Assembly: GCA_020161315.1 (NCBI GenBank)
Contig: JAIUOH010000013.1
Span: forward strand, 1-64,000
Length of the DNA: 64,000 bases
Direction of reading: 5' to 3'
Origin: Actinomycetota bacterium
GTDB lineage: Bacteria > Actinomycetota > Actinomycetes > Actinomycetales > Microbacteriaceae
In this document: in pieces, positions 8,864-17,741 of the stretch
How positions within the stretch are numbered: the stretch's first letter is position 1
Layout: every line of letters begins with the position of its first letter
Made by a program: the position numbers and the translations under genes
The notes under the pieces: generated by a model
The model's input: the letters and a program-made list of their open reading frames with translations, nothing else
Databases searched by the model: none
What the model was told of the DNA's origin: nothing

Positions 8864-9967
8864 CTACCACCAACCGATCAGCGTCGTGATGAGCGCAAAG
8901 ATTGCGTGAAATAGGGCCGCAGTGAGCACTCCGACTACGGCTGCGTTCACGCCACGAATGGCGCTCTGCGCACCCCTCGCCGAGCGAATGCGGCTCCAAA
9001 ATGGCCACACCCCCACAAGCAGTAGCAGACCCGGCAGAAACACCGAGATGAGCGCAACAAGCGCGGCGAACACGCCGCCGCCGGGCTGCGCCACCGCGCC
9101 GAGGTAAGCGGCAAAACTGAACAGCGGGCCGGGCATCGCCTGGGCAGCGCCATAGCCAGCCAGAAACTGCTCCGGTGTGACCGCGCTCGCTATTGCCGGT
9201 TCGGCCTGCAGCAGCGGCAAGACCACGTGACCGCCACCAAACACGAGCGCACCCGCCCTGGTGAATGCGTCTGCCAGCGCAAACAGAGAGAATGGTAGCG
9301 CCGCTGCGAGCAGGGGCAGCACCGCGAGCAGCGTGGCAAGCACGCCGAGGCAGGCGTACGCCACCCGGGGCGAAACCAGGGAGCGCAGTGGGCGATCCTC
9401 TCCCTTGGTCGCCACACTGTCTCGGCAAAACAGCAAACCGGCGCAGACGCCGAATGCAATGGCCACAATTTGCCCGAGGGTGCCGGGCCACAAGAGCACG
9501 ACTGCCGCAGCCACAATTGCAATCAGGGCGCGCCCGAAATCTGGTGTGAGTCTGCGCGCCATGCGCCACACCGCATAGCTGATGACTGCAATTGCGACAA
9601 CCTGAAGTGCAAAGAGCACGGCGGTGCCGAAGGTTCCCGTGAAGAACGCTGCACCAGAGGCAACCAGTACCATCAACACAGCTGACGGCAGGGTAAACGC
9701 GGCCCAGGCCGCGAGCGCCCCGCGGTAGCCTGCGCGGCCGAGGCCAATTGCAAAGCCCACCTGGCTCGATGCGGGCCCCGGTAAGAATTGACACAGGGCT
9801 ACAAGCTCGGCGAACTGCTGGTCGCTGAGCCAGTTGCGCCTGGTCACGAACTCCTGGCGAAAGTACCCAAGGTGTGCGACTGGCCCACCAAACGATGTGA
9901 GCCCGAGCCGTAAGAACACGAGAAACACCTCGGCTGGGCTGCCTGGCCTGGTGCGCGCTCGTTGCAT
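8864..9967 (-). CDS. chrA: Chromate transporter ChrA
   Basis: This 367-residue membrane protein of the CHR superfamily exports chromate, probably by anion/proton antiport. It has two homologous halves: the first carries FGGPVAHLGYF and CQFLPGP (about residues 25-70), the second FGGGHVVLPLL and AMPGPLFSFAAYLG (about 230-290). This is the usual two-domain form. I chose ATG 9967, which has TAGAAT seven bases upstream; an upstream in-frame ATG at 10000 is less likely because it would run past that promoter. Many CHR proteins have not been tested for chromate, so the substrate is inferred from family. Confidence 0.92.
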   Translation of the reverse strand: MQRARTRPGSPAEVFLVFLRLGLTSFGGPVAHLGYFRQEFVTRRNWLSDQQFAELVALCQFLPGPASSQVGFAIGLGRAGYRGALAAWAAFTLPSAVLMVLVASGAAFFTGTFGTAVLFALQVVAIAVISYAVWRMARRLTPDFGRALIAIVAAAVVLLWPGTLGQIVAIAFGVCAGLLFCRDSVATKGEDRPLRSLVSPRVAYACLGVLATLLAVLPLLAAALPFSLFALADAFTRAGALVFGGGHVVLPLLQAEPAIASAVTPEQFLAGYGAAQAMPGPLFSFAAYLGAVAQPGGGVFAALVALISVFLPGLLLLVGVWPFWSRIRSARGAQSAIRGVNAAVVGVLTAALFHAIFALITTLIGWW

Positions 9968-10063
9968 AGCGCGGATTCTACTTGTGTGCGGCAACGGCAA
10001 AGTGAACGGATGACGTGGCCGCTAAGCTGGGCGCATTACCCGCAAGGCTCGAAGGGCACCCCG

Positions 10064-10852
10064 ATGACGCACCCCTATCTCACGGGCACCACTGCACCCA
10101 GAGTGCTCGCACACCGAGGCCTGGTGACACCACGTGACGAGGCGCTCGGCATCGCCGAAAACTCGAGGGCGTCAGTCACTGCCGCCGCTCTGGCCGGTTC
10201 TGAGTATGTCGAGTCAGACTGCCACATCACGAGCGATGGGGTTGCGGTGCTCTTTCACGACTCGGATCTGCGCAGGGTCACCGGTGACCCGCGCGCCGTG
10301 GCGGCCGTCAGTTACGCAGAGCTTGCCGAGTTGATGGCCGAGCGCGGCGGCTTGCTCACGCTTCGCGAGGCGCTCGAAGAGTTTACCGACACGCGCTTCA
10401 ACATTGACGTGAAGGCGGCCGCCGTCGCCGAGCTTGCGGGCACGATCATCGGGGAGCACTGTGGCCGAGTGCTGCTCACGAGCTTTTCAGATGAGTATCG
10501 CGCGCGAGCGCTCGCTGCAGCAAGGCGAGCTGCCGGGGGATTGGCGGGGGCAGACCGCCCTGCGACCTCACCCGGTCGAGGCGCGCTGATTCGCCTGCTG
10601 CTTGCCGTGCACTTCGGGTCAGAATCTGCGCGTGCGCGCGCGTTCAAAGGGCTTGATGCACTGCAAATTCCAGAGCGGCAGGGGCCGGTGCGGGTGCTCA
10701 GTCCCCGTCTCATCGAGGCCGCGCACCACGCAGGCGTTGAGGTGCATGTGTGGACGGTGAATGATCCCGCGCGCATGAAAGAACTGGTGGCGCTTGGGGT
10801 CGACGGAATTATCACGGATCGAGCCGACCTGGCGCTCGAGGCGCTGCGTTAG
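10064..10852 (+). CDS. glpQ: Glycerophosphodiester phosphodiesterase
   Basis: The 262-residue enzyme hydrolyses glycerophosphodiesters to glycerol-3-phosphate and an alcohol. It shows the GDPD catalytic pattern: AHRG near residue 15, EN-S in the helix following, ESDCHITSDGVAVLFHD (catalytic E and D, then H), and the C-terminal VHVWTVND. No signal peptide is visible, so it should act in the cytoplasm on deacylated phospholipids. ATG 10064 follows GAAGG; the longer upstream frame would overlap the divergent chrA promoter. The gene symbol is by family only. Confidence 0.88.
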   Translation: MTHPYLTGTTAPRVLAHRGLVTPRDEALGIAENSRASVTAAALAGSEYVESDCHITSDGVAVLFHDSDLRRVTGDPRAVAAVSYAELAELMAERGGLLTLREALEEFTDTRFNIDVKAAAVAELAGTIIGEHCGRVLLTSFSDEYRARALAAARRAAGGLAGADRPATSPGRGALIRLLLAVHFGSESARARAFKGLDALQIPERQGPVRVLSPRLIEAAHHAGVEVHVWTVNDPARMKELVALGVDGIITDRADLALEALR

Positions 10853-10959
10853 TCGCGTACCCGGTCTCGACAAAGGTCCCGGAGCCTGCCGAAGGGCTCA
10901 CCGTCGTCCGTCGTATCGCGCATCTCGACAAGCTCGGTGAGCGGTAGCTAGTCGCGCAC
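10850..10959. repeat. Dispersed GAGCTTGTCGA-type repeat flanked by a short direct repeat
   Basis: Between converging genes lie GGAGCCTGCCGAAGGGCTC (10881-10899) and a TCGACAAGCTCGGTGAGCGG unit (about 10925-10944), members of the intergenic repeat also seen near 25942, 36690 and 50765. The stretch is flanked by TAGTCGCGTAC (10850-10860) and TAGTCGCGCAC (10949-10959), which match at 10 of 11 bases and look like a target duplication. Both copies contain the neighbouring stop codons. Confidence 0.65.
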
Positions 10960-11673
10960 GACCTCTGCGCCCTCGGGCAGCGCCGCGCCCGCGGGAATGC
11001 GCACGGTCACGTAATCGGTCTCGGCAGCTGGGGCAACCATGGCGACTGCATGCTCGTGGGTATGGGGGCCGTGATCACCGTGCTTGCTCATGCGGTCGAT
11101 CCAGGCGAGCGCGAGTGCAGACACGATGAATGCGAGGTGAATCATGACCTCCCAGAACACTCCCTCGCTCGAGTAGATGACCTTGCCCGAGGCGTCGAGC
11201 ACGATTCCCTCGTTCATGCGGCCAACCTCGATAAAGGTCTTGAGCAGATGAATCGACGAGATCGAGATGATCGAGATCGCGAGCTTGACCTTGAGTAGGT
11301 TCGCGTTGACGTGCGAGAGCCAGTCGGGCTCGTCGTGGTGGCCGTCGAGCCTGATCTTCGAAACGAATGTCTCATAGCCGCCGATGATCACCATGATGAG
11401 CAGGTTCGCGATCATCACGATGTCGATGAGGGCGAGCACGCTCAGCATGACCTCGGTCTCGCTGAAGTGACCCGCGAGCACGGACTTCTCAATGAGGTGC
11501 CACAGCTCGACAAAGAAAAGCACCACGTAGACGGCCTGGGCGATGATGAGGCCAAGGTAGAGCGGGGCCTGTAGCCAGCGGCTGGCGAAGATGAAGCCGG
11601 CAAGCGTGCGCGAGGCGGGGCCGGGGCCGCGCTTAGCGCTGCGTTCGATCGAGTGATGCAGGCGCTCGTTCAC
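10948..11673 (-). CDS. YqhA/UPF0114 family membrane protein
   Basis: This 241-residue protein of the TIGR00645/YqhA family has three or four membrane helices (about 35-60, 75-100, 130-160, 185-205) with family-typical stretches LYLGLIIAQAVYV, NLLIMVIIGGYETFVSKI and LKVKLAISIISISSIHLLKTF. Its role is not established. A His-rich segment near residue 220 (HGDHGPHTHEHA) could bind metal and is an unusual extra. The start is GTG 11673 with AAAGGA seven bases upstream; the 120-codon extension upstream is in non-coding-like sequence. Confidence 0.85.
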   Translation of the reverse strand: MNERLHHSIERSAKRGPGPASRTLAGFIFASRWLQAPLYLGLIIAQAVYVVLFFVELWHLIEKSVLAGHFSETEVMLSVLALIDIVMIANLLIMVIIGGYETFVSKIRLDGHHDEPDWLSHVNANLLKVKLAISIISISSIHLLKTFIEVGRMNEGIVLDASGKVIYSSEGVFWEVMIHLAFIVSALALAWIDRMSKHGDHGPHTHEHAVAMVAPAAETDYVTVRIPAGAALPEGAEVVRD

Positions 11674-11810
11674 GGGCGTCCTTTCAGGTCGGAGGTCTGT
11701 ATAAATCGTACTGTGTGCGATTGTGCGGCCGCATGGGTGTTTTTGCTTGTAATCTGAATCGATTGAACGAAAGCGCATGCGGGGAACTGCGCGAATTGAT
11801 CGGGGGGTCA

Positions 11811-12704
11811 ATGTCGTACTCAGGTGATTTGCCGTGTGAGCTTGCGGCGACTGGCGGACAGACCGGCCTGCTGGGGTTTGCGGTGCTGGCGGTGCTGTGC
11901 CTCGGACTCGGTGCGCTGCTAGTGCTCGCCGCGCGGCGCGCAGAGACGCGTGAGGGCATGCTGCAGGCGTTTGGTGCGATCGTGCTGATCGGTGGGGTGG
12001 TGCTCGCCTCGGGTGTTGCCGCGCCGGCTGCACAGGCGAGCGACGGCGGCAAAAACTGCGTGCAGAGTGCGACGCAGCCCGCGCCGAAGCCGGTCGACCC
12101 GAAGCCCGCGGTCTGCCCCGTGCTGCCCGAGGGGTATGTGGCTGGAGACAGCGTGGTGATGGTGCTGCAGGGCGACGTTTCTTCGTTTACAGAAGACTAC
12201 GCTTACTACTGGCTGGGCGGTTGGCCCGGCTTCGGGCCAGATTTTACGGTCGCTGGAGGCCCAGACCTGACCGCCTGGGTCTCGGCGGTGAACTCACGGG
12301 GCGGAACCGTGGAGCTGCAGTTCGACCGGGTGGAGCAGCTTCTCAATGTCGACCTGGGCAACAATGGCTACCATCAATGGAATCTCGACTTTCCCGGTCT
12401 TGGGGTGAGCGTGACACTCGCGGACACGGGCCAATTCCCCTCGGAAAACCGGCCGAGCTGGAAAGAGCTGGGGCAGGTGACGCTTGACCCGGTTCTGTCT
12501 TTTGCTGACTTCCAAGCTCTCGTTTTGGATTGGTATGCCGAAGAGCACGATGGTGAAGAACCGGCGGAGGGCGACATCATCTTCGCTCGGTCAGGGTCGA
12601 CCTTGTTGCCCGCAAACGCAACGCTGCGAGCTACGATTCCTGCTTCAGCGGGTTGTGCCGCCGCTGCAGTTGAACTCGAGGTGATGTCTCCCGGTGGTGT
12701 TTAG
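11811..12704 (+). CDS. Exported protein starting with an LPXTG-like sorting-signal module
   Basis: I do not recognise the family of this 297-residue protein. The N-terminus reads like a wall-sorting signal: LAATGGQTG at about 12-20, then a hydrophobic helix to about 42 and ARR. A second helix follows (about 55-78), ending AAPAAQAS, which could be a signal-peptidase site. The rest is a Cys- and Trp-containing extracytoplasmic domain with no repeats. GGGGGG precedes ATG 11811. Reading-frame quality and codon use match the neighbours. It stands alone between a divergent gene and the TerC riboswitch. Confidence 0.7.
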   Translation: MSYSGDLPCELAATGGQTGLLGFAVLAVLCLGLGALLVLAARRAETREGMLQAFGAIVLIGGVVLASGVAAPAAQASDGGKNCVQSATQPAPKPVDPKPAVCPVLPEGYVAGDSVVMVLQGDVSSFTEDYAYYWLGGWPGFGPDFTVAGGPDLTAWVSAVNSRGGTVELQFDRVEQLLNVDLGNNGYHQWNLDFPGLGVSVTLADTGQFPSENRPSWKELGQVTLDPVLSFADFQALVLDWYAEEHDGEEPAEGDIIFARSGSTLLPANATLRATIPASAGCAAAAVELEVMSPGGV

Positions 12705-12762
12705 GGGTCGCGTAGGCCACTTCGGTAACAGCTCAACCCGAAAGATCGCGTAGAATGATGCG

Positions 12763-12885
12763 AGCGAAAGGGAGTATTCCGTTTCGCCCGCATCGTCAAT
12801 ACGCAAGGCTATGTACGCCTCGCCGGTGCGGGCGCATCGCAGGCTGCATGAGCAAGTACAGCTGCGATGGGAAGAGACTTTCGGA
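12763..12885 (+). promoter_or_regulatory. yybP-ykoY Mn2+ riboswitch
   Basis: The leader of the TerC gene carries the class hallmarks: GCGAAAGGGAGTA at the 5' side (12764-12776), CGTCAATACGC (about 12793-12804), and GAAGAGACTTTCGG at the 3' side (12871-12884). CGAAAG (12765-12770) pairs with CTTTCG (12878-12883) as P1. This class binds Mn2+ and typically switches on TerC/Alx and Mn2+ exporters. A TAGAAT hexamer (12751-12756) lies just upstream of the aptamer. Confidence 0.88.
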
Positions 12886-12928
12886 GATCCTCGCTGCTTG
12901 AAAACAGCGACAGAACCGAAAGAAATAC

Positions 12929-13942
12929 ATGACCACCGTTCTGCCACTCTGGTTTGAAATCGGATCGATGGTGCTGCTCGTCGGCATTCTGATCGTCGAC
13001 TTGCTGCTCATCATCAAGCGCCCACACGTGCCCTCAATGCGCGAGGCCAGTCTCTGGGTCGGCTTCTACGTGCTGCTCGCGCTCGTGTTTGCGGGGGCGT
13101 TGTTCTTGCTCGGCGACGTGCAACACGGCAGCGAGTTCCTGGCTGGCTGGCTGACCGAGTACAGCCTCTCGATCGACAACCTCTTTGTGTTCGTGCTGAT
13201 TCTCGCAAGCTTCAAGGTGCCGAAGGCCTACCAGCAACGCGCGCTCATGGTTGGCATCGTGCTTGCGCTAATCTTCCGCGGCGTGTTCATCATTGCTGGT
13301 GCGGCTCTCATTGAGCGCTTCATCTGGATCTTCTTCATCTTTGGCGCATGGCTTATCTGGACTGCGTGGCAGCAGATTCGCCACGACGAAGACGCTGAGC
13401 AGGGCGATAGCTGGCTGATTCGCCAGGTCAAGAAGTTCGTGCCGATCACCGACGACTACGACGGTGGCAACATGCGCACCACGGTGAACGGCAAACGCAT
13501 GTGGACCCCGTTCATTCTGGTGTTCATTTCACTCGGCACCACCGACCTGCTCTTTGCGCTCGACTCGATTCCCGCGATCTTCGGCATCACGCAGAGCCCA
13601 TTCATTGTGTTCACCGCGAACGTGTTCGCCCTGATGGGCCTACGCCAGCTCTACTTCTTGCTCGGCGGCCTGCTCGACAAGCTCGAGTACCTGAAGTACG
13701 GCATCGCCGCGATCCTCGCATTTATTGGTGTGAAGCTCGTGCTGCACGCGCTTCACGAAAACGAGCTGCCGTTTATCAACGGCGGCGAGCATGTGCCCGT
13801 GCCCGACATCAGCACCTGGGTGTCGCTTGGCTTCATCGTGACCGCAATGGCGGTCGCCACGGTTGCGAGCCTCATCAAGATGCGCCGCGTGGCAGCAGCT
13901 TCGGGTGAGAAGCTGCACCTCGGGGCGCACGAAGACCAGTAG
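12929..13942 (+). CDS. TerC family membrane protein, probable Mn2+ exporter (Alx-like)
   Basis: The 337-residue protein has about nine membrane helices and the family signatures EYSLSIDNLFVFVLI (about 74-88) and TTDLLFALDSIPAIFG (about 208-223), whose aspartates are thought to bind metal. A cytoplasmic loop (about 148-190) separates the halves. The Mn2+ riboswitch directly upstream supports a job in Mn2+ export or in metal loading of exported proteins. ATG 12929 has a weak GAAAGAA site. A GC-rich inverted repeat follows the stop. Confidence 0.93.
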   Translation: MTTVLPLWFEIGSMVLLVGILIVDLLLIIKRPHVPSMREASLWVGFYVLLALVFAGALFLLGDVQHGSEFLAGWLTEYSLSIDNLFVFVLILASFKVPKAYQQRALMVGIVLALIFRGVFIIAGAALIERFIWIFFIFGAWLIWTAWQQIRHDEDAEQGDSWLIRQVKKFVPITDDYDGGNMRTTVNGKRMWTPFILVFISLGTTDLLFALDSIPAIFGITQSPFIVFTANVFALMGLRQLYFLLGGLLDKLEYLKYGIAAILAFIGVKLVLHALHENELPFINGGEHVPVPDISTWVSLGFIVTAMAVATVASLIKMRRVAAASGEKLHLGAHEDQ

Positions 13943-13948
13943 CGGGTG

Positions 13949-13983
13949 CCCCGGGCGTTCGCTTGCCGCGTGACCGCCCGGGG
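13949..13983 (+). terminator. Inverted repeat after the TerC gene
   Basis: CCCCGGGCG (13949-13957) is exactly complementary to CGCCCGGGG (13975-13983) with a 17-nt loop. It lacks a clear T-run but sits 7 bp after the stop and just before the leu leader promoter. Confidence 0.55.
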
Positions 13984-13996
13984 ATGCTCTGGCTGA

Positions 13997-14002
13997 TAGA
14001 AT
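13997..14002 (+). promoter_or_regulatory. -10 hexamer of the leu leader transcript
   Basis: TAGAAT lies six bases before the leader-peptide ATG at 14009, so transcription should begin at or next to that A. Confidence 0.6.
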
Positions 14003-14008
14003 CGCTCC

Positions 14009-14053
14009 ATGCGTACGCGGCTCTTGCTTCTTGCTTGCCGCGACGGGGTCTAG
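14009..14053 (+). CDS. leuL: Leucine leader peptide (attenuator)
   Basis: A 14-residue peptide, [14 protein letters not shown], contains four consecutive leucine codons (CTC TTG CTT CTT at 14021-14032) and ends in TAG. CCGCGACGG (14038-14046) is complementary to CCGTCGCGG (14066-14074), so ribosome stalling at the Leu codons during leucine shortage would change folding of this hairpin ahead of leuC. This is the classical ribosome-mediated attenuation layout. The ATG has no Shine-Dalgarno and starts six bases after TAGAAT, so the peptide is probably translated from a leaderless transcript. Confidence 0.8.
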   Translation: MRTRLLLLACRDGV

Positions 14054-14141
14054 TTTTCGACCGCTCCGTCGCGGAGTTCAGGTATGGCCGAAATCATTTG
14101 CGCCAAGGCGCTCCAAGAAGCTGAGACAAGAGAAGCAAGTT

Positions 14142-15602
14142 ATGAGTAACACACCCCGCACGTTGGCTGAGAAGCTGTGGGACGCACACACGGTCGTCAA
14201 AGGTGAGAACGGTGACCCGGATCTCATCTACATCGACCTGCACCTAATTCACGAGGTGACAAGCCCGCAAGCATTCGATGGCCTTCGCGTAGCCGATCGC
14301 CCACTGCGCCGCGTCGACCTGATGATCGCAACCGAAGATCACAACACCCCAACGCTCAACATCACGAAGCAGATCGAAGACCCCACGAGCCGTCTGCAGA
14401 TCGAGACCCTGCGTAAAAACGTCGAAGAATTTGGCGTGCGTGCGCACCCACTCGGCGACAAGGAGCAGGGTATCGTGCACGTGGTCGGGCCGCAGCTCGG
14501 CCTCAGCATGCCTGGCATCACCGTGGTATGCGGCGATAGCCACACCTCGACCCACGGTGCATTCGGTGCGCTTGCGTTCGGTATCGGTACCAGCGAAGTT
14601 GAGCACGTCATGGCTACCCAGACGCTGCCGCTGAAGCCTTTCAAGACCATGGCGATCAACGTCGAGGGCGAGTTGCGCCCTGGCGTAACCGCGAAAGACA
14701 TCATTCTTGCGGTGATCGCGAAGATCGGCACCGGCGGCGGACAGGGCTACGTGCTCGAGTACCGCGGCAGCGCGATTCGCGCGCTCTCGATGGATGGCCG
14801 CATGACGATCTGCAATATGTCGATCGAGGCTGGCGCCCGCGCCGGCATGGTCGCACCAGACGAGACCACCTTTGAGTACGTCAAGGGCCGCGATCACGCG
14901 CCAAAGGGCGCCGACTGGGACGCGGCTGTCGACTACTGGAGGACGCTGCCCACCGACGAGGGTGCCGTCTTCGATGCCGAGGTCAACATCGATGCGAACG
15001 AGCTTGAGCCTTTCGTGACCTGGGGCACTAACCCCGGCCAGGGCGTGCTGCTCAGCGACACCGTGCCGAACCCCGTCGAGATCGAAGACCCGAACCAGCG
15101 CGCCGCGGCAGAGCGTGCGCTTGAGTACATGGATCTCGAAGCCGGCACCCCCATGAAAGAGATTGCCGTCGATGCTGTCTTCATGGGCTCATGCACCAAC
15201 GCGCGTCTCGACGATCTGCGCGACTTCGCGAGCATCATCAAGGGCAAGAAGAAGGCCGACGGCGTGCGCCTCATGGTGGTGCCCGGCTCTGCCCGGGTGC
15301 GTCTCGAAGCCGAGGCCGAGGGCATCGACAAGATCGTTGAGGCATTTGGTGGCGAGTGGCGCTTTGCCGGTTGCTCAATGTGCCTCGGCATGAACCCCGA
15401 CCAGCTTGCCCCCGGTGAGCGTTGCGCGTCGACCTCGAACCGCAACTTCGAGGGTCGCCAGGGCAAGGGCGGGCGCACCCACCTGGTGTCACCGCTCGTT
15501 GCTGCGGCCACCGCGATTCGCGGCACCCTGTCGAGCCCGTGGGATCTGCAGCACGATGCTGAGAACGGCGTGAATCACGATGCAGAGAAGGTTGAGGCCT
15601 AA
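14142..15602 (+). CDS. leuC: 3-isopropylmalate dehydratase large subunit
   Basis: The 486-residue subunit isomerises 2- to 3-isopropylmalate with LeuD in leucine synthesis, in the cytoplasm. It has the aconitase-fold Fe-S ligands: Cys in [13 protein letters not shown] and the pair in [11 protein letters not shown], plus [25 protein letters not shown]. Length is normal. ATG 14142 has AGAGAAG upstream; the long in-frame extension to 14031 runs through the attenuator and is not used. leuD follows after 3 bp. leuA and leuB are not in the window. Confidence 0.97.
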   Translation: MSNTPRTLAEKLWDAHTVVKGENGDPDLIYIDLHLIHEVTSPQAFDGLRVADRPLRRVDLMIATEDHNTPTLNITKQIEDPTSRLQIETLRKNVEEFGVRAHPLGDKEQGIVHVVGPQLGLSMPGITVVCGDSHTSTHGAFGALAFGIGTSEVEHVMATQTLPLKPFKTMAINVEGELRPGVTAKDIILAVIAKIGTGGGQGYVLEYRGSAIRALSMDGRMTICNMSIEAGARAGMVAPDETTFEYVKGRDHAPKGADWDAAVDYWRTLPTDEGAVFDAEVNIDANELEPFVTWGTNPGQGVLLSDTVPNPVEIEDPNQRAAAERALEYMDLEAGTPMKEIAVDAVFMGSCTNARLDDLRDFASIIKGKKKADGVRLMVVPGSARVRLEAEAEGIDKIVEAFGGEWRFAGCSMCLGMNPDQLAPGERCASTSNRNFEGRQGKGGRTHLVSPLVAAATAIRGTLSSPWDLQHDAENGVNHDAEKVEA

Positions 15603-15605
15603 ATC

Positions 15606-16202
15606 ATGGAGAAGTTCACCACTCTCACGGGCGTCGCGGTTCCGCTGAAGCGCTCGAACGTAGACACCGACCAGATCATCCCCGCGAACTTTCTGAAGCG
15701 AGTCACCAAGACTGGCTTCGACGATGCGCTGTTTTACCACTGGCGTCAAGATGCAGACTTCGTGCTGAACCAGCCGCAGTATGAGGGCGCCGAGATTCTT
15801 GTGGCCGGCCCCGACTTCGGCACCGGCTCGTCGCGAGAGCACGCTGTCTGGGCGCTGCGCGACTACGGTTTCAAAGCAGTCATCTCGGCACGCTTTGCCG
15901 ACATCTTCCGTGGTAACTCGGGCAAGCAGGGTCTGCTTGCGGCTCAGGTTGAAGAGACCGACGTTGAGCGCATCTGGGCGGTGCTTGAGGCAGACCCGAG
16001 CGCAAAGCTTACGATCAGCCTCGACGATCGCAAGATCTCGGTTGGCGAGCTGCAGGTCGATTTTCAGATCGATGACTACACGCGCTGGCGTCTGATCGAG
16101 GGGCTCGATGACATTTCGCTGACCCTGCAGAACGAGCAAGCCATCACTGGCTTCGAGGCGACCCGCCCAGCGTGGATGCCAACGACCCTGCCGGTTCAGT
16201 AG
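15606..16202 (+). CDS. leuD: 3-isopropylmalate dehydratase small subunit
   Basis: The 198-residue small (swivel-domain) subunit joins LeuC to form the active isomerase. Family signatures are [15 protein letters not shown] (about 18-32) and [17 protein letters not shown] (about 69-85). Length is typical for a stand-alone bacterial LeuD. It begins 3 bp after leuC and shares its transcript and the leucine attenuator. About 110 bp separate it from murA, with TATTCT (16234-16239) as a possible -10 for the next gene. Confidence 0.97.
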   Translation: MEKFTTLTGVAVPLKRSNVDTDQIIPANFLKRVTKTGFDDALFYHWRQDADFVLNQPQYEGAEILVAGPDFGTGSSREHAVWALRDYGFKAVISARFADIFRGNSGKQGLLAAQVEETDVERIWAVLEADPSAKLTISLDDRKISVGELQVDFQIDDYTRWRLIEGLDDISLTLQNEQAITGFEATRPAWMPTTLPVQ

Positions 16203-16313
16203 CCTACTCAGGTTAGTCATCAGGCCGGCACAGTATTCTGCTGGTTTCACCCCCGTCGAACCTTCGCTTGCCGAACACATCATGATCACGGCGAGCGATT
16301 CAAGAGGAGAAGC

Positions 16314-17732
16314 ATGAACGACTCCGCAGCTGCCGCAACACAGTCAGACGCCACCAGCGCTGACGAGGGGCTCAAGAAAGACGCTCAGAAGGCGGGCGCT
16401 CGCGTTGGACTCACCAGCGACGAGATCATCATTAACGGTGGTCGCCCACTGCAGGGGCGCATTGAGGTGCGCGGCGCGAAGAACCTCGCACCAAAGGCGA
16501 TGGTCGCGGCGCTGCTCGGTCAGACCCCCAGCGTGCTGCGCAACGTGCCGAATGTGTCAGACATTCGGGTGGTTGCAGGCTTGCTTGCGCTGCACGGCGT
16601 GCTGATCACCCGCGGCGATGAGCCGGGCGAGTGGCGGCTCGACCCCTCGAACGTCGATATGGCGCATCACGCCGATATCGACGCGCACGCGGGGTCGTCG
16701 CGTATTCCGATTCTGTTCTGCGGCCCGCTGCTGCACCGCCTCGGCGAGGCCTTCATTCCAGACCTCGGCGGTTGCCGCATCGGCGATCGACCGATCGACT
16801 TTCACCTCGAAGCGCTGCGCAAGTTTGGCGCGGTCGTTGAGAAGCTGCCAAGTGGGATCAGCCTGACCGCTCCCAACGGGCTGCGCGGCGCGAGCATCGA
16901 GCTGCCATACCCGTCGGTCGGTGCCACCGAGCAGGTGCTGCTGACCGCAGTGCTCGCCGAGGGCGAGACCGAACTACGCAATGCGGCGATTGAGCCTGAG
17001 ATCATCGACCTTATCTGCATTCTGCAGAAGATGGGCGCGATCATCACCGTCGAGCCCAACCGCGTCATCTTCATTGAGGGCGTGAAAGAGCTGCGCGGCT
17101 ACGATCACCGGGCGATCTTTGACCGCAACGAGGCTGCGAGTTGGGCTTCTGCTGCTCTAGCGACCCGCGGCGACGTGTTTGTCGGCGGCGCACAGCAAGA
17201 AGAGATGATGACCTTTTTGAACGTCTTCCGCAAGGTCGGCGGCGACTTTGAGGTGCATGACGACGGCATTCGTTTCTTCCATCCCGGTGGCGAACTGAAG
17301 CCGGTCACGATCGAAACCGATGTGCACCCCGGCTTCATGACCGACTGGCAGCAGCCTCTCGTCGTGGCCCTGACTCAGGCGAACGGCGTCTCGACGATTC
17401 ACGAGACCGTCTACGAGAACCGCTTCGGTTTCACCAGTGCGCTCGGGCAGATGGGTGCTGACATTGTGGTGTACGAAGACGGCCTCGCCGATGATCGTCG
17501 CCGCGTGATGCGTCGCGAGTTTGAGCAGGCGGCCGTGATCTCGGGGCCAACCCCGCTCCACGGCGCCGATATTGAGGTGCCTGACCTGCGTGGTGGCTTC
17601 AGCTACCTCATTGCTGGTCTGACCGCGAGCGGGCAGACCAAGGTCACCAACCTTGGCATCATCTCGCGCGGCTACGAGAACTTCATCGAGAAACTGCGTC
17701 AGCTTGGTGCTGACTTTGTGTTCGAGGGGTAA
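16314..17732 (+). CDS. murA: UDP-N-acetylglucosamine 1-carboxyvinyltransferase
   Basis: The 472-residue enzyme catalyses the first committed step of peptidoglycan synthesis: it transfers enolpyruvate from PEP to UDP-GlcNAc in the cytoplasm. The EPSP-synthase-like fold is clear from RGAKNLAPKAMVAALL, IPDLGGCRIGDRPIDFHL and DLRGGFSYLIAGL. The Cys of GGCRIG matches the PEP/fosfomycin-binding Cys115 of E. coli, so a fosfomycin-sensitive form is expected. About 40 extra, low-complexity residues precede the core. ATG 16314 has AGAGGAG upstream. plsC follows after 9 bp. Confidence 0.95.
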   Translation: MNDSAAAATQSDATSADEGLKKDAQKAGARVGLTSDEIIINGGRPLQGRIEVRGAKNLAPKAMVAALLGQTPSVLRNVPNVSDIRVVAGLLALHGVLITRGDEPGEWRLDPSNVDMAHHADIDAHAGSSRIPILFCGPLLHRLGEAFIPDLGGCRIGDRPIDFHLEALRKFGAVVEKLPSGISLTAPNGLRGASIELPYPSVGATEQVLLTAVLAEGETELRNAAIEPEIIDLICILQKMGAIITVEPNRVIFIEGVKELRGYDHRAIFDRNEAASWASAALATRGDVFVGGAQQEEMMTFLNVFRKVGGDFEVHDDGIRFFHPGGELKPVTIETDVHPGFMTDWQQPLVVALTQANGVSTIHETVYENRFGFTSALGQMGADIVVYEDGLADDRRRVMRREFEQAAVISGPTPLHGADIEVPDLRGGFSYLIAGLTASGQTKVTNLGIISRGYENFIEKLRQLGADFVFEG

Positions 17733-17741
17733 CGTAGGGCC

